Assembly: GCA_028275365.1 (NCBI GenBank)
Contig: JAPWUU010000004.1
Span: forward strand, 1 to 54,701
Length of the DNA stretch: 54,701 nucleotides
Reading direction: 5' to 3'
Source: Candidatus Caldatribacterium sp.
Lineage (GTDB): Bacteria > Atribacterota > Atribacteria > Atribacterales > Caldatribacteriaceae
The notes under the pieces were generated by a model. The model saw nothing but the letters and a program-made list of their open reading frames with translations. It was not told the DNA's origin and made no database searches. Shown here piece by piece: positions 1-7,513 of the stretch. Both the position numbers and the translations under genes were made by a program. How positions within the stretch are numbered: the first letter of the stretch is position 1; the number at the start of each line of letters is the position of its first letter.

Positions 1-115
1 TGTTACCAAGCTCAAAAAAGCCGGATGGACTCCTGCGATTTCTCTTGAAGAAGGGATTCGGGAGCTTCTTCTTGTCTATCAAAAAGCACGGAATAGTGCT
101 TCCCCTTGTGGTTAA
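1..115 (+). CDS. NAD-dependent sugar epimerase/dehydratase, 3' end only
   Basis: Only the last 37 codons are inside the window, read from base 2 to the TAA at 113-115. The fragment contains KKAGWTPAISLEEGIRELL followed by a Tyr. This resembles the C-terminal end of extended SDR-family nucleoside-diphosphate-sugar epimerases, where a 'lGWkPkisLeeGi..ll.wy' segment closes the substrate lobe. The catalytic YxxxK and the Rossmann glycine motif lie outside the window, so the substrate cannot be assigned. A UDP-glucose 4-epimerase or a related dehydratase is possible. The gene is followed at once by the repeat block. Confidence 0.6.
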   Translation, partial: VTKLKKAGWTPAISLEEGIRELLLVYQKARNSASPCG

Positions 116-169
116 GGGCCTTCCCGATATCGCTGAGATTCCTCGCATGCTGTAAGGTCGTATCTCCTT

Positions 170-735
170 TTCCCAGGGTATAAGGCTGCTTCGTTGCTTT
201 GCTCCTCGCAAAGACAAAGGAGGGGGTCACTGCGGGATTGCTTCGGGCCTTTGGCCCTCGCAACGACACACAAAAAGGGTCACTACGAACTCGTCGTTTC
301 GCCCTTTCCTCGGTCATTGCGAGCCTCGCTTTTTCGCCCTTTTCTTGGTCATTGCGAGCCTCGCTTTTTCGTCTGGCGAAGCAATCTCATGAGACTGCTT
401 CGTCGCTTCGCTCCTCGCAGTGACCCCTGCCGTGTCACTGCGAGGTCGTATATTCGTCTCCGAAGCAGTCTCACCTTTTTGCCCCAACAGGAGAGTGTCA
501 GCTCAGGGATTGCTTCGCTTCGCTCGCAATGACCTTCATTGTGTCCCTGCAAGGTCGTCGTGTCGTCTTCTAAGCAGTCCCGTCCTTCAGGCAGGTCAGA
601 TTGCTTCGGGGCTTTGCCCCTCGCAATGACGCACAAAAAGCTCACTGCGAGGTCGTCGTTTCGCACCTTTTTCGTCACTGCGAGCCTCGTTTGTTCGCCT
701 GGCGAAGCAGTCTCAGAGGTTCCTCGCCGCTTCGC
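170..735. repeat. Cluster of imperfect palindromic / tandem repeats (GTCATTGCGAG family)
   Basis: This 0.57-kb stretch has no credible gene and is built from copies of a short unit. One end of the unit reads GTCA(T/C)TGCGAG and the other GAAGCAATCTC or GAAGCAGTCTC. Complementary forms such as ATTGCTTCG...CTCGCAATGAC occur at about 237-267, 508-533 and 599-629. Two near-identical units starting at 312 and 347 form a direct tandem with a 35-bp period (GGTCATTGCGAGCCTCGC, then TTTTTCG). Similar GTCATTGCGAG...GAAGCAAT elements are known as dispersed intergenic repeats in several bacterial phyla. Open frames inside it are low-complexity by-products of the repeats on both strands. Confidence 0.8.
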
Positions 736-966
736 GGCTTCGAGACAACTCAGAATGTTCCATATTCAAAACCAGGTTCCCCAGAGGGCAAAGTTTCCTT
801 TCTGCTCCCTTTGCTGGGGTCACGGGGAATCCCGTTTCTCAGGGTGACAGAACAGGAGGCAGGCTGAGGAGGTGCGTAAGAGAGGATGATCGTACTGGAA
901 TCTGGGAGGAACTTCAAGACAATGGACTTTCCGGGTGTCCCACATGATGTGGATCCATACAGTGGG
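736..966. other. Intergenic stretch without a recognised gene
   Basis: These 230 bases between the repeat block and the tRNA promoter hold no gene I can support. The first part (to about 850) still carries weak repeat-like matches (GGGTCACGGGGAATCCCG). A short + strand frame starts at about 884 behind a purine-rich stretch but runs into the tRNA, so it is unlikely to be real. Confidence 0.5.
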
Positions 967-995
967 TTGCGAGAGTATAGAAGAGCCAGTATAAT
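967..995 (+). promoter_or_regulatory. Promoter of tRNA-Ser
   Basis: A perfect -10 box TATAAT lies at 990-995. It is preceded by TTGCGA at 967-972, which matches 4 of 6 bases of the -35 consensus, with a 17-nt spacer. The predicted start near 1002 lies just upstream of the mature tRNA 5' end at 1005, so the 5' leader would be only a few bases. Confidence 0.7.
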
Positions 996-1004
996 TTTCC
1001 CCGG

Positions 1005-1095
1005 GGAGGGGTGTCCGAACTGGCTAAGGAGCCGGTCTTGAAAACCGGTACGCCCTCGACGGGCAATGTGGGTTCGAGTCCCACCCCCTCCGCCA
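1005..1095 (+). tRNA. tRNA-Ser (anticodon UGA)
   Basis: All cloverleaf parts are visible. The acceptor stem GGAGGGG (1005-1011) pairs with CCCCTCC (1085-1091), followed by discriminator G and an encoded CCA (1093-1095). The anticodon stem CCGGT/ACCGG encloses loop CTTGAAA with anticodon TGA. A long variable arm typical of class II tRNAs (CGCCCTCGACGGGC) precedes the T arm GTGGG-TTCGAGT-CCCAC. Length is 91 nt including CCA. It reads UCN serine codons. Confidence 0.97.
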
Positions 1096-1263
1096 GGGTT
1101 TCTTGAGACCGCCTTTGGGAAAACCCCTCTTTGTGGGATCGCTCGGGAAAAGCCTTGCCTGGTTTTGGTGCTCTCCCTTGGGTTATTTTCTTGCCATTGG
1201 GGAAACGCCTGACGTTTCGCCGCTATCCTCGTCTCTTCCCCGGCTCTCCATGCGGCCCCAAAA

Positions 1264-1272
1264 AGGTATAAT
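1264..1272 (+). promoter_or_regulatory. -10 promoter element upstream of the ybjQ-like gene
   Basis: GGTATAAT ends at 1272, giving a perfect TATAAT at 1267-1272. No good -35 is seen 17 nt upstream (CTCTCC). The element lies 31 nt before the start codon at 1303, leaving room for a short leader with the Shine-Dalgarno sequence GGAGGTGGG. Confidence 0.55.
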
Positions 1273-1302
1273 ACCCCCAGAGTGCACGAAGGAGGTGGGA
1301 AG

Positions 1303-1623
1303 ATGCTCCTCTCGACTCTTGAGTCCATTCCTGGGAAAGAGGTCCGGGAAGTGCTTGGGGTGGTCTGTGGAAGCACCATTCGTGCCCGCTGGCTCGGCAA
1401 GGACATCATGGCCGCTTTGCGGACCCTGGTGGGTGGAGAGGTCAAAGAGTACACCGAGATGCTTTCAGCAGCGCGGAGGATTGCCCTTGAGCGGATGGTG
1501 GAAGAAGCGAGGAAACTCGGGGCCGATGCCGTTTTGGGGGTTCGCTTGGCGACAAGCATGGTCATGACTGGGGCGGCAGAAATCATCGCCTACGGAACGG
1601 CGGTGAAGCTCAGGAATCCTTAG
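1303..1623 (+). CDS. YbjQ/UPF0145 family protein
   Basis: This 106-residue protein matches the UPF0145 (YbjQ) family in length and layout. It has an N-terminal 'LLSTLESIPGKEVREVLGVV.G' strand-turn segment, a central helix with RRIALERMVEEARKLGADAV, and a C-terminal strand ending ...IAYGTAVKL. The family forms small oligomers of largely unknown role; heavy-metal binding has been suggested by name only. The ATG at 1303 is chosen because GGAGGTGGG (1291-1299) sits just before it; a GTG at 1282 would lie upstream of that site. A TATAAT box precedes it. Its 3' end overlaps the converging photolyase gene by 14 nt, and no terminator is seen between them. Confidence 0.88.
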   Translation: MLLSTLESIPGKEVREVLGVVCGSTIRARWLGKDIMAALRTLVGGEVKEYTEMLSAARRIALERMVEEARKLGADAVLGVRLATSMVMTGAAEIIAYGTAVKLRNP

Positions 1624-2959
1624 AGAACTCCTCGACCCGTGCGATGTACTTCTCCACGCTGAACTTCCGGGCACACTGTGCAAGGGTCATGGGGCGGATT
1701 TTGCCGAAGATTTCCCGCTCCGGGAAGGGTCGATCGTGCACGCCCCCTATGGCCCAGGCAATCCCGGTGTACCCGTTTGGGTCCCGCCCGTCAAGGGCGT
1801 ACCGGTCATTGAGGTCAATGGCCCGCCGGAGCGCCTCTTCTTCGTTTTCCGACCACTCGAGGATTTTCTTTGCCCAGTACATCCGCGTGTAACTGTGGAT
1901 TCTCCCTGCAAAAAGGAGCTCCCTCTGGGCGGCGTTCCAGAGGGGGTCGTGGGTTTTTGCGTGCTCAAGCTCTTTGAGGGTGTAAAGATACGGTCGGTTG
2001 TCGGTCCTGTGGGCTTTGAGGGTCTCCTGAGCCCAGCGGGGGAACCCCAAAGGAGTGTCGTAGTGTTCCTCGTAAGTGCAGAAATTCTCGGCAAGCTCCC
2101 GGCGCACGATGAGCTGTTCGAGGAAGGCGTCCACGCTCTCTGGGTATTGTTCTCGAAACCTCAGCACTTCAAGCGCCACCTTTTGAGCCGAAATCTGTCC
2201 GAAGTGGAGGTAAGGGGAGAGGAGGGAGGTGGCAGGGACTGCTGGGTCGTTTCGTTTTTCGGCGTAGTGGGGGAGGCGTTCTTTGAGGAACTCCTGGAGA
2301 GCGCGCATTCCTGCGGCATATCCAGGGGTGCAGAGGAGCTTTGGCTTTTCGGGGAAGAGCTCGAGGAAAAGCCGCTCCCAGTCGCAGGCCCGGAAGGTAA
2401 TCCCCCGGAAAGGCTGTTTCCCAAGCTTCGGAAATTCTTTCAGGAATTCTGGGAGGTGGCGGTGGATTTTCCGGCGGATGGTGAAGGCCCCGTACTCTTT
2501 TACCGGCGAGGTCACCCAGACGGGAACGACGTTCCTCGCATCGACCTCGAACACGGTGGCTGTGAGGTGTTGCAAAACTTCTCTTTTCCAGGCTCGCACA
2601 ATTTTCAGAGGGTTGAAGTCCATGACGATACCTGAAGCTTCAAGGTCACGGACAAGACCCGGGATGGTATTTTCCGGCTGGCCCCGAAGGAGCACAAAGG
2701 GGATGCGGAGCTCCGCAAGCTCCCCCTCAACCTCCCGCAGGCCCTCAAGCATAAATAGGTACGCCCGGGGCAGAGCCCCAAGGAAATCAGGCACAAGGTT
2801 GAAGCAAACGCAAAGCGGAACATCGCTTTCTTTTGCAAGCACAAGGGCAAAGTACAGTGCCCAGTTCTCTCGGACTCTTTGTTCTCGCTGCATCCAGTAG
2901 AGAATGGGTCCTTTTCTTTTCCTTCCCGCTTTGACCAGCCGTACTCTTCTTCTTTCCAT
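1610..2959 (-). CDS. phr: Class II deoxyribodipyrimidine (CPD) photolyase
   Basis: The 449-residue product looks like a class II CPD photolyase, a flavoenzyme that uses light to split cyclobutane pyrimidine dimers. Near residues 19-34 it has the class II N-terminal signature (PILYWMQREQRVRENWAL). The C-terminal FAD-binding half carries LLSPYLHFGQIS, a stretch around ELAENFCTYEEHYD, and RMYWAKKILEWS...NDRYALDGRDPNGYTGIAWAIGG, all typical of class II enzymes. Length fits the family. It is the last gene of a long minus-strand run and starts 9 nt after the UbiB-family gene. No strong Shine-Dalgarno is visible, so translation may be coupled. Light-dependent repair is unexpected for an organism that otherwise looks anaerobic and perhaps subsurface or thermal. 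Confidence 0.92.
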   Translation of the reverse strand: MERRRVRLVKAGRKRKGPILYWMQREQRVRENWALYFALVLAKESDVPLCVCFNLVPDFLGALPRAYLFMLEGLREVEGELAELRIPFVLLRGQPENTIPGLVRDLEASGIVMDFNPLKIVRAWKREVLQHLTATVFEVDARNVVPVWVTSPVKEYGAFTIRRKIHRHLPEFLKEFPKLGKQPFRGITFRACDWERLFLELFPEKPKLLCTPGYAAGMRALQEFLKERLPHYAEKRNDPAVPATSLLSPYLHFGQISAQKVALEVLRFREQYPESVDAFLEQLIVRRELAENFCTYEEHYDTPLGFPRWAQETLKAHRTDNRPYLYTLKELEHAKTHDPLWNAAQRELLFAGRIHSYTRMYWAKKILEWSENEEEALRRAIDLNDRYALDGRDPNGYTGIAWAIGGVHDRPFPEREIFGKIRPMTLAQCARKFSVEKYIARVEEFSKDS

Positions 2960-2968
2960 GGGGCGCTG

Positions 2969-4615
2969 TTACCTGTGGCTCAGCATCTCGGCAACGAGGA
3001 GAGCTCCCAGAAAGGCGGCGGCGGCAAACCCGAGGATGCCGAGAATCCCTAAAACCCTTGAATAGGGGTAGTTGGTGTAGATGAGGGAGGACCCCACAAG
3101 GAGCGAGCCCAAAATCACGCTCAGGGAAAGGCGGGTGCTCATGCGCTCAAGACGCCGGTTCATCTCTCTGAAATCCTGACTTTCCGCCTGGAGACGGATT
3201 CTCCCCGAGAGCGCATGGGTGAGGAGCTGATCCAATCGGTGGGGGAGGTTTTCAAGGAGCTCTTTCCAGTCGAGGACGTACTCCTCAAGGCGCCTCAGGA
3301 CCTCTTCTGGGTGCATGGACTCAAGGAAGAAGCGCCGAAGAGCCCCCTCAAGTTGAGGAAAGACGTTGAAGGTGGGATCAAGGAGAAGCCCTGTTCCCTC
3401 TGCCACCACCAGGGCACGCAGGAGGATGGCAAGGTGCGAGGGGAAACGGAGACGGTGTTTCCTCGCCAGGTAGAAGAACTCGTGCACCACGCTCTCTAAG
3501 CGAATCTCCTTGAGGTTCAGGGCGATGTACCGCTCAAGGACCTCACTCAGGTCCAGGCGCAGGGCAAGGGGCGAGGGGAGAGGAGCAAGGAGGAGTTCCT
3601 CCTCGAGGAGTTCCACCACCCGTTCGGTGTCCTTCTCAAGGAGGGCAAGGAGCAATCGCGCCATGGTTGCTCTTGTCTTTCGGTCCACCACCCCCACGGT
3701 CCCAAAGTCAAGGAAGACGAGATCCCGCTCGGGGAGGCGAAGGAGAATGTTCCCTGGATGAGGGTCGGCGTGGAAGAATCCGTCCTCGAAAATCATCTTG
3801 AGGATGGCCTCCACCCCCCGTTCGGCGAAAGCTTTTCGGTCTTCTTCCTGCAGAGCTACAGTGTCAAGGTGCGTGAGGGGAATACCCTCGATGAGTTCGC
3901 TCACGAGGACTCTTCTGGTACAGTAGGAGGGAAAAACGCGGGGGATGGTCACACCGGGGAAGTGGGCGAAGTTCTCCCGGAACCGGCGCATGTTCTGGGC
4001 TTCGGCGAGGAAATCAATCTCCCGCAAGAGGTGTTTGCGGAACTCCAGGAAGAGTTCCTCCACCGGAATACCTTCCTCGAGAACATGCATGCGGTCAGCA
4101 AGGTGGAGAAGGCTCTCAAGGATTTCGAGGTCCTCAAGGATGGTTTGCTCCGTTTTTGGTTTCTGCACTTTTACCGCCACCCGGGTCCCGTCAGGGAGTT
4201 CCGCCCGGTGGACCTGGGCGATAGAGGCCGAGGCAAGAGGTTCAGGGTCAAAGAAGCGGAAGACCTTTTCTAAAGGAGCTCGGAACTCCTCCTCAAGCAC
4301 CCTGCGAATATCAGGAAACTCGACAGGAGGCGCCTGGTCCTGGAGTTTGCGGAGTTCCCGGCAGTACTCCTCAGGGAGAAGATCAAAGCGGGTGCTCAGA
4401 ATCTGGCCGATTTTGATGAAGGTGGGCCCGAGTTCCTCGAAAATCCGGCGGAGGTTCTCCTGAGGTGGATGCTTCAGGGCTTCCCGGGAGACCAGGGGGC
4501 CCAGGCGATCCAGGAGAGGGAATCTTTTAGAGAGGAGCGGGAAACCGTAACGGGAGAAGGTGGTGAGGATCCGGCGGAGGCGGCGGGTGTGGCGGAAGGG
4601 CAGGCGAGAGAACAT
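2969..4615 (-). CDS. ABC1/UbiB (AarF/ADCK) family atypical kinase
   Basis: The 548-residue protein carries the UbiB-family hallmarks: the KxGQ motif as FIKIGQILSTR near residue 70, the alanine-rich nucleotide loop LASASIAQVHRA, the catalytic region HADPHPGNIL, and the metal-binding LDFGTVG. Two hydrophobic segments at the extreme C-terminus (about 500-545) form a membrane anchor, as is usual for the family. UbiB proteins are ATPases/atypical kinases linked to isoprenoid lipid handling. No quinone biosynthesis genes are nearby, so a ubiquinone role is not implied. The ATG overlaps the stop of the upstream SecB-like gene as TGATG, suggesting translational coupling. Confidence 0.93.
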   Translation of the reverse strand: MFSRLPFRHTRRLRRILTTFSRYGFPLLSKRFPLLDRLGPLVSREALKHPPQENLRRIFEELGPTFIKIGQILSTRFDLLPEEYCRELRKLQDQAPPVEFPDIRRVLEEEFRAPLEKVFRFFDPEPLASASIAQVHRAELPDGTRVAVKVQKPKTEQTILEDLEILESLLHLADRMHVLEEGIPVEELFLEFRKHLLREIDFLAEAQNMRRFRENFAHFPGVTIPRVFPSYCTRRVLVSELIEGIPLTHLDTVALQEEDRKAFAERGVEAILKMIFEDGFFHADPHPGNILLRLPERDLVFLDFGTVGVVDRKTRATMARLLLALLEKDTERVVELLEEELLLAPLPSPLALRLDLSEVLERYIALNLKEIRLESVVHEFFYLARKHRLRFPSHLAILLRALVVAEGTGLLLDPTFNVFPQLEGALRRFFLESMHPEEVLRRLEEYVLDWKELLENLPHRLDQLLTHALSGRIRLQAESQDFREMNRRLERMSTRLSLSVILGSLLVGSSLIYTNYPYSRVLGILGILGFAAAAFLGALLVAEMLSHR

Positions 4616-4974
4616 CAGGAGTACACCCGGCTTAAGAACTCCTGAACGAACTGGCGCAGGGGATGCACAAGGAGTGCCGCCCCCTGGGTACGGCAGACGG
4701 TGGCGAATTTCTCTGCCTCAAGGCCCTCTCCCACGAATGTCCCTTCCGCCACAAGGTGGACGGCAAAACCCTGCTGCCCTTCTCCAAAGAAGTTCATAGT
4801 CAAGGTGAGACGACCCTCATGTTGTCCCTGGGGGTTTTTCGACACCCGGATTTCCGGGTACACGTCAAACCCTCCTTTGTCCTGCTCCTCCAGTGCTTTA
4901 AAGGTGAACTCCACAATGCGCCAGGCAGTAAGCCGCACACCCGGAGCAACATCCCTGGGAAGGGAAAGGTTCAC
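4615..4974 (-). CDS. SecB-like protein
   Basis: This 119-residue protein begins at a GTG that overlaps the stop of the PfkB kinase gene (GTGA). Its C-terminal third (about 83-117: EGLEAEKFATVCRTQGAALL, then HPLRQFVQEFLSRV) closely follows the SecB pattern 'c...cp.iLfPyaRe.is..v.rg'. The central alternating strands are also consistent with the SecB fold. SecB-like proteins outside Proteobacteria can be export chaperones, parts of toxin-antitoxin-chaperone modules, or of unknown role. No toxin-antitoxin pair is adjacent. The acidic C-terminal SecA-binding tail of Proteobacterial SecB is missing. Assignment rests on the C-terminal pattern only. Confidence 0.6.
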   Translation of the reverse strand: MNLSLPRDVAPGVRLTAWRIVEFTFKALEEQDKGGFDVYPEIRVSKNPQGQHEGRLTLTMNFFGEGQQGFAVHLVAEGTFVGEGLEAEKFATVCRTQGAALLVHPLRQFVQEFLSRVYS

Positions 4975-5906
4975 TGGGGCACCCCTCCCGGAAAAAGCAC
5001 GGTGACGAGGGCGTTTCTTGTTGCCAGGCTGTCCCTCTCAGGGGATGTGGAGATGTTGAGGGCAGCCACGGTGGTTGCGCAACGCAGGGCAAGGGGGAGA
5101 GGATAACCCTCAAGGAGCCCGAAGATGAAGCCAGCGTTGAAGTAATCCCCTGCACCCACGGTATCGGTCACAGCAACAGGGAGGGTAGCCGCAGAGAATA
5201 CCCCGTCCCGGGTGTAGGCGGTGCATCCTTTCTCGCCCTGCTTGACGATGGTCCCCTTACGGGGAAGGAGCACAACGCCTTTTCCTCCGGCACCTTCGAG
5301 CTCCTTTTCGTTGGGGAGGAAGTAGTCAAAGAGAGGAAGGAGCGTCCGGATTTCCTCCCGCACATCTTCGGTCCAGCCCTCGGTGGGCCAGCCTGTATCA
5401 AAGAGCATCGTAACACCCCGCTGGCCGAAACCCGAAAGGACGTTTCTTACCTCCGGGATCCTGAGCCCCGGTGAGAGGAAGTACCCGCAAAGAAGCAGGA
5501 AGTCTCTCTCCTCAAGGAGGGGAGATATCGCCTCCAGGTGCTCTCGTGACAGGCATTCCTGAGCTCCGAGGTCCGTGAGGAAGCTCCGCTCTTTGGTCCG
5601 GGCGTTCGTCACCCCCACGGAGATGGCCGTTTGCCTTGTAGGGCAAAGGTGAAGGAAGTCCACCCTGATGCCTCTTTTTGCGAAATGGTCCCGGATTTCT
5701 CCTCCGAGAGAATCCGTTCCCACTGTGGCCACGATGAAGGTTGGGACCCCCAAAGCCGCAAGCGCAAGGGAAGCGTTGCTTGCCGCTCCCCCGGGGCGCA
5801 TGACGTACCCGGGGATGAGCACTTCCGTCCCCCAGGTGGGGTAGTCGGGGATGCCCCCAAGGACAAGGTCAAGGCTCACGTTCCCCACCACAAAGACCTT
5901 CGGCAT
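4971..5906 (-). CDS. PfkB-family carbohydrate kinase
   Basis: The 311-residue protein has the ribokinase/PfkB fold. It shows the N-terminal GNVSLDLVLGGIP strand, the glycine-rich substrate loop RPGGAASNASLALAALG near residue 40, and the C-terminal signature DTVGAGDYFNAGFIFGLL containing the GAGD anion hole with the catalytic Asp. It should phosphorylate a sugar or nucleoside hydroxyl with ATP. The gene starts 2 nt after the SIS-domain isomerase and overlaps the SecB-like gene. The pairing of isomerase and kinase suggests a shared amino- or ketosugar pathway, but the substrate cannot be read from the sequence. A Shine-Dalgarno GAGGGAG lies within the end of the upstream gene. Confidence 0.9.
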   Translation of the reverse strand: MPKVFVVGNVSLDLVLGGIPDYPTWGTEVLIPGYVMRPGGAASNASLALAALGVPTFIVATVGTDSLGGEIRDHFAKRGIRVDFLHLCPTRQTAISVGVTNARTKERSFLTDLGAQECLSREHLEAISPLLEERDFLLLCGYFLSPGLRIPEVRNVLSGFGQRGVTMLFDTGWPTEGWTEDVREEIRTLLPLFDYFLPNEKELEGAGGKGVVLLPRKGTIVKQGEKGCTAYTRDGVFSAATLPVAVTDTVGAGDYFNAGFIFGLLEGYPLPLALRCATTVAALNISTSPERDSLATRNALVTVLFPGGVPQ

Positions 5907-5908
5907 GG

Positions 5909-6952
5909 CTACTCCCTCAGCGTCGTTTTCTGGATGAGAAAAGCCTTCCCCGGCTCTATTCCCTTTTCTTCAGCCATGGTGTAGGCGAGAAGCATAATGG
6001 GAATGACCGAGAGTGCGGGGGCGAAGTATTCGTTCGGGAAGTGCAGAGGAAGGACCTTGAGGTTGTACCGCTCTTCAAGCGTTGCGCCCACAAGGAGTAC
6101 CCCCACACCCCGCTCGGCAAGCTCCTCCGCAAGACGCACCACAAGTTCCTGGGTCTTTCCAGGAAGGGCAAGCGCGATAGCGAACATGGTCTTTACGGCA
6201 AGCTCCAGGGGGCCGTGGCGGAATTGTCCCCCGGAGAAACTCAGGAACGTCTCCTTGGCGCACTCATACATGAGGAGACACCCGTGCCAGGCTGAGCTCA
6301 GGGCTGGGCCCCGGGCGATGAGGACCTTGGTTTCCGCTCCCTGGGCAAATTCGAGGCTTTTGAGTATTTTCTTGGTCCACTCAGGGGAGGTTTCGATGAG
6401 ATGTTCGGCCTCTTCCGCAAGGAGCTCAAGGTCTAAAGAAGCGTGGAGGAAGGCCTCTTTATCTCTTCCCTGGGCCATGGCCCAGAGGTTCAGGGTAACG
6501 AGCGTTGCGGTATGGGTTTTCGTGGCGGTGACGGCGTATTCTGTGCCACTTAAGATGTCGATGGCCTTTGTAACCCTTCGGGCAAGAGTGCTCTTTGGTG
6601 AAGCGGTGAAGGCTAAAGTCTTCGGACGGGAGGGCAGGCGGTTGAGGATCTCAAGGACCTCGTAGGACTCTCCCGACTGGGACAGAAGCACAAGGGTATC
6701 GACGTCCCGTATTCCCTGAAGGCCATAGTGGAGGAGCTCTGAAGCGTCGATGTACACCACCGGGAACCCCCGGGAGAGGAGGTAGAGGTAGGCGGGATAG
6801 GCGGCGAAGAGGGAACCTCCCATCCCCGTGAGGTAGATGGTTCCCGGGTGGTCCTCATACCAGGACACAAAGGTTTCCTCGTTCACGTAGGTTGTAGCAA
6901 CACGACGGAAGACCTCAGGTTGTTCGGCGATTTCCCGGTAGAGCTGGTTCAT
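5909..6952 (-). CDS. Double SIS-domain sugar isomerase/deaminase-like protein
   Basis: The protein (347 residues) has two SIS (sugar isomerase) domains, the arrangement found in the isomerase half of GlmS and in AgaS and FrlB-type deaminases/deglycases. The first domain shows IYLTGMGGSLFAAYPAYLYL and LVLLSQSGESYEVLEILN; the SQSGES loop binds the sugar phosphate. The second has LIARGPALSSAWHGCLLMYE and the SGGQFRHGPLELA segment typical of this family. The glutaminase domain of GlmS is absent. I place the start at the second ATG, because GAGGAG precedes it by 6 nt; a first ATG at 6967 overlaps the upstream stop. The PfkB kinase follows immediately. The substrate is likely an amino or glycated sugar phosphate. 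Confidence 0.85.
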   Translation of the reverse strand: MNQLYREIAEQPEVFRRVATTYVNEETFVSWYEDHPGTIYLTGMGGSLFAAYPAYLYLLSRGFPVVYIDASELLHYGLQGIRDVDTLVLLSQSGESYEVLEILNRLPSRPKTLAFTASPKSTLARRVTKAIDILSGTEYAVTATKTHTATLVTLNLWAMAQGRDKEAFLHASLDLELLAEEAEHLIETSPEWTKKILKSLEFAQGAETKVLIARGPALSSAWHGCLLMYECAKETFLSFSGGQFRHGPLELAVKTMFAIALALPGKTQELVVRLAEELAERGVGVLLVGATLEERYNLKVLPLHFPNEYFAPALSVIPIMLLAYTMAEEKGIEPGKAFLIQKTTLRE

Positions 6953-6963
6953 GACGTTTCTCC

Positions 6964-7446
6964 TCATTTCTTGGTAAGTTGGATTTCCTTTGTCCCCTTG
7001 GCAAGGACCCCTCGCAGGGCGTACCCATACTTGGCAATATCCTGCTTGATGTCCTCGGGCTGCCCCTCCGAAGAGGTGTACTTTGCCTCGTACACGTACA
7101 CCACGACGTTTTTCCCTTCGGCGAATTCGGGGATTTCCTCGTTGAGGTTCTCAAGGAGGTTCACCCGGCGGAAGTCCCCCTTGGTGAAGCGGAGGACGAA
7201 GAAGGGCTGGGGCGAGGAAATCTCCAGGGTCACAGGCTCGGTGACGTAGGTGTACTTGTCGTAGTCGGTTGAGGCCTGGACGAAGATGGTGCCGCTTCCC
7301 TGGACCTCGAGTTCCACCCGAACTTCGGGGATGTTCTGAACCTTCAGGATGTCAATCTTTCTGACCTTCACCTTCTCCACTGCAGCGAAAGCGACGCTTC
7401 CGGAAATGAGCACAGCGACAAGGCAGAGGACAATGAACTTCCGCAC
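6964..7446 (-). CDS. Secreted protein of unknown function
   Basis: I do not recognise a family in this 160-residue protein. It starts at a GTG with AGGAGG 9 nt upstream. Residues 1-22 form a clear signal peptide: basic start RK, hydrophobic core FIVLCLVAVLISGSVAF, then an AXA-type site before VEKVKV. The mature part is rich in beta-strand-like stretches (VRVELEVQGSGTIFVQAS) and Tyr residues, suggesting a single periplasmic beta-sandwich domain. The gene sits between the M23 peptidase and the SIS isomerase in the same direction, which is compatible with an envelope role. Confidence 0.7.
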   Translation of the reverse strand: MRKFIVLCLVAVLISGSVAFAAVEKVKVRKIDILKVQNIPEVRVELEVQGSGTIFVQASTDYDKYTYVTEPVTLEISSPQPFFVLRFTKGDFRRVNLLENLNEEIPEFAEGKNVVVYVYEAKYTSSEGQPEDIKQDIAKYGYALRGVLAKGTKEIQLTKK

Positions 7447-7513
7447 TCCCTTTCGCCTCCTTCGCGAGTGTCTTTTTCATTCCAATACCTCTATGGAAAA
7501 GCGCCTGTTCCCC

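Noticed and set aside
884-1040. A short + strand frame (MIVLESGRN...) with a purine-rich stretch upstream
   Set aside because: It runs through the tRNA promoter and into the tRNA itself, with no homology.
750-1586. A long minus-strand open frame across the tRNA-Ser and ybjQ-like genes
   Set aside because: It is antisense to a clear tRNA and a recognised protein, has low-complexity composition and no family resemblance.
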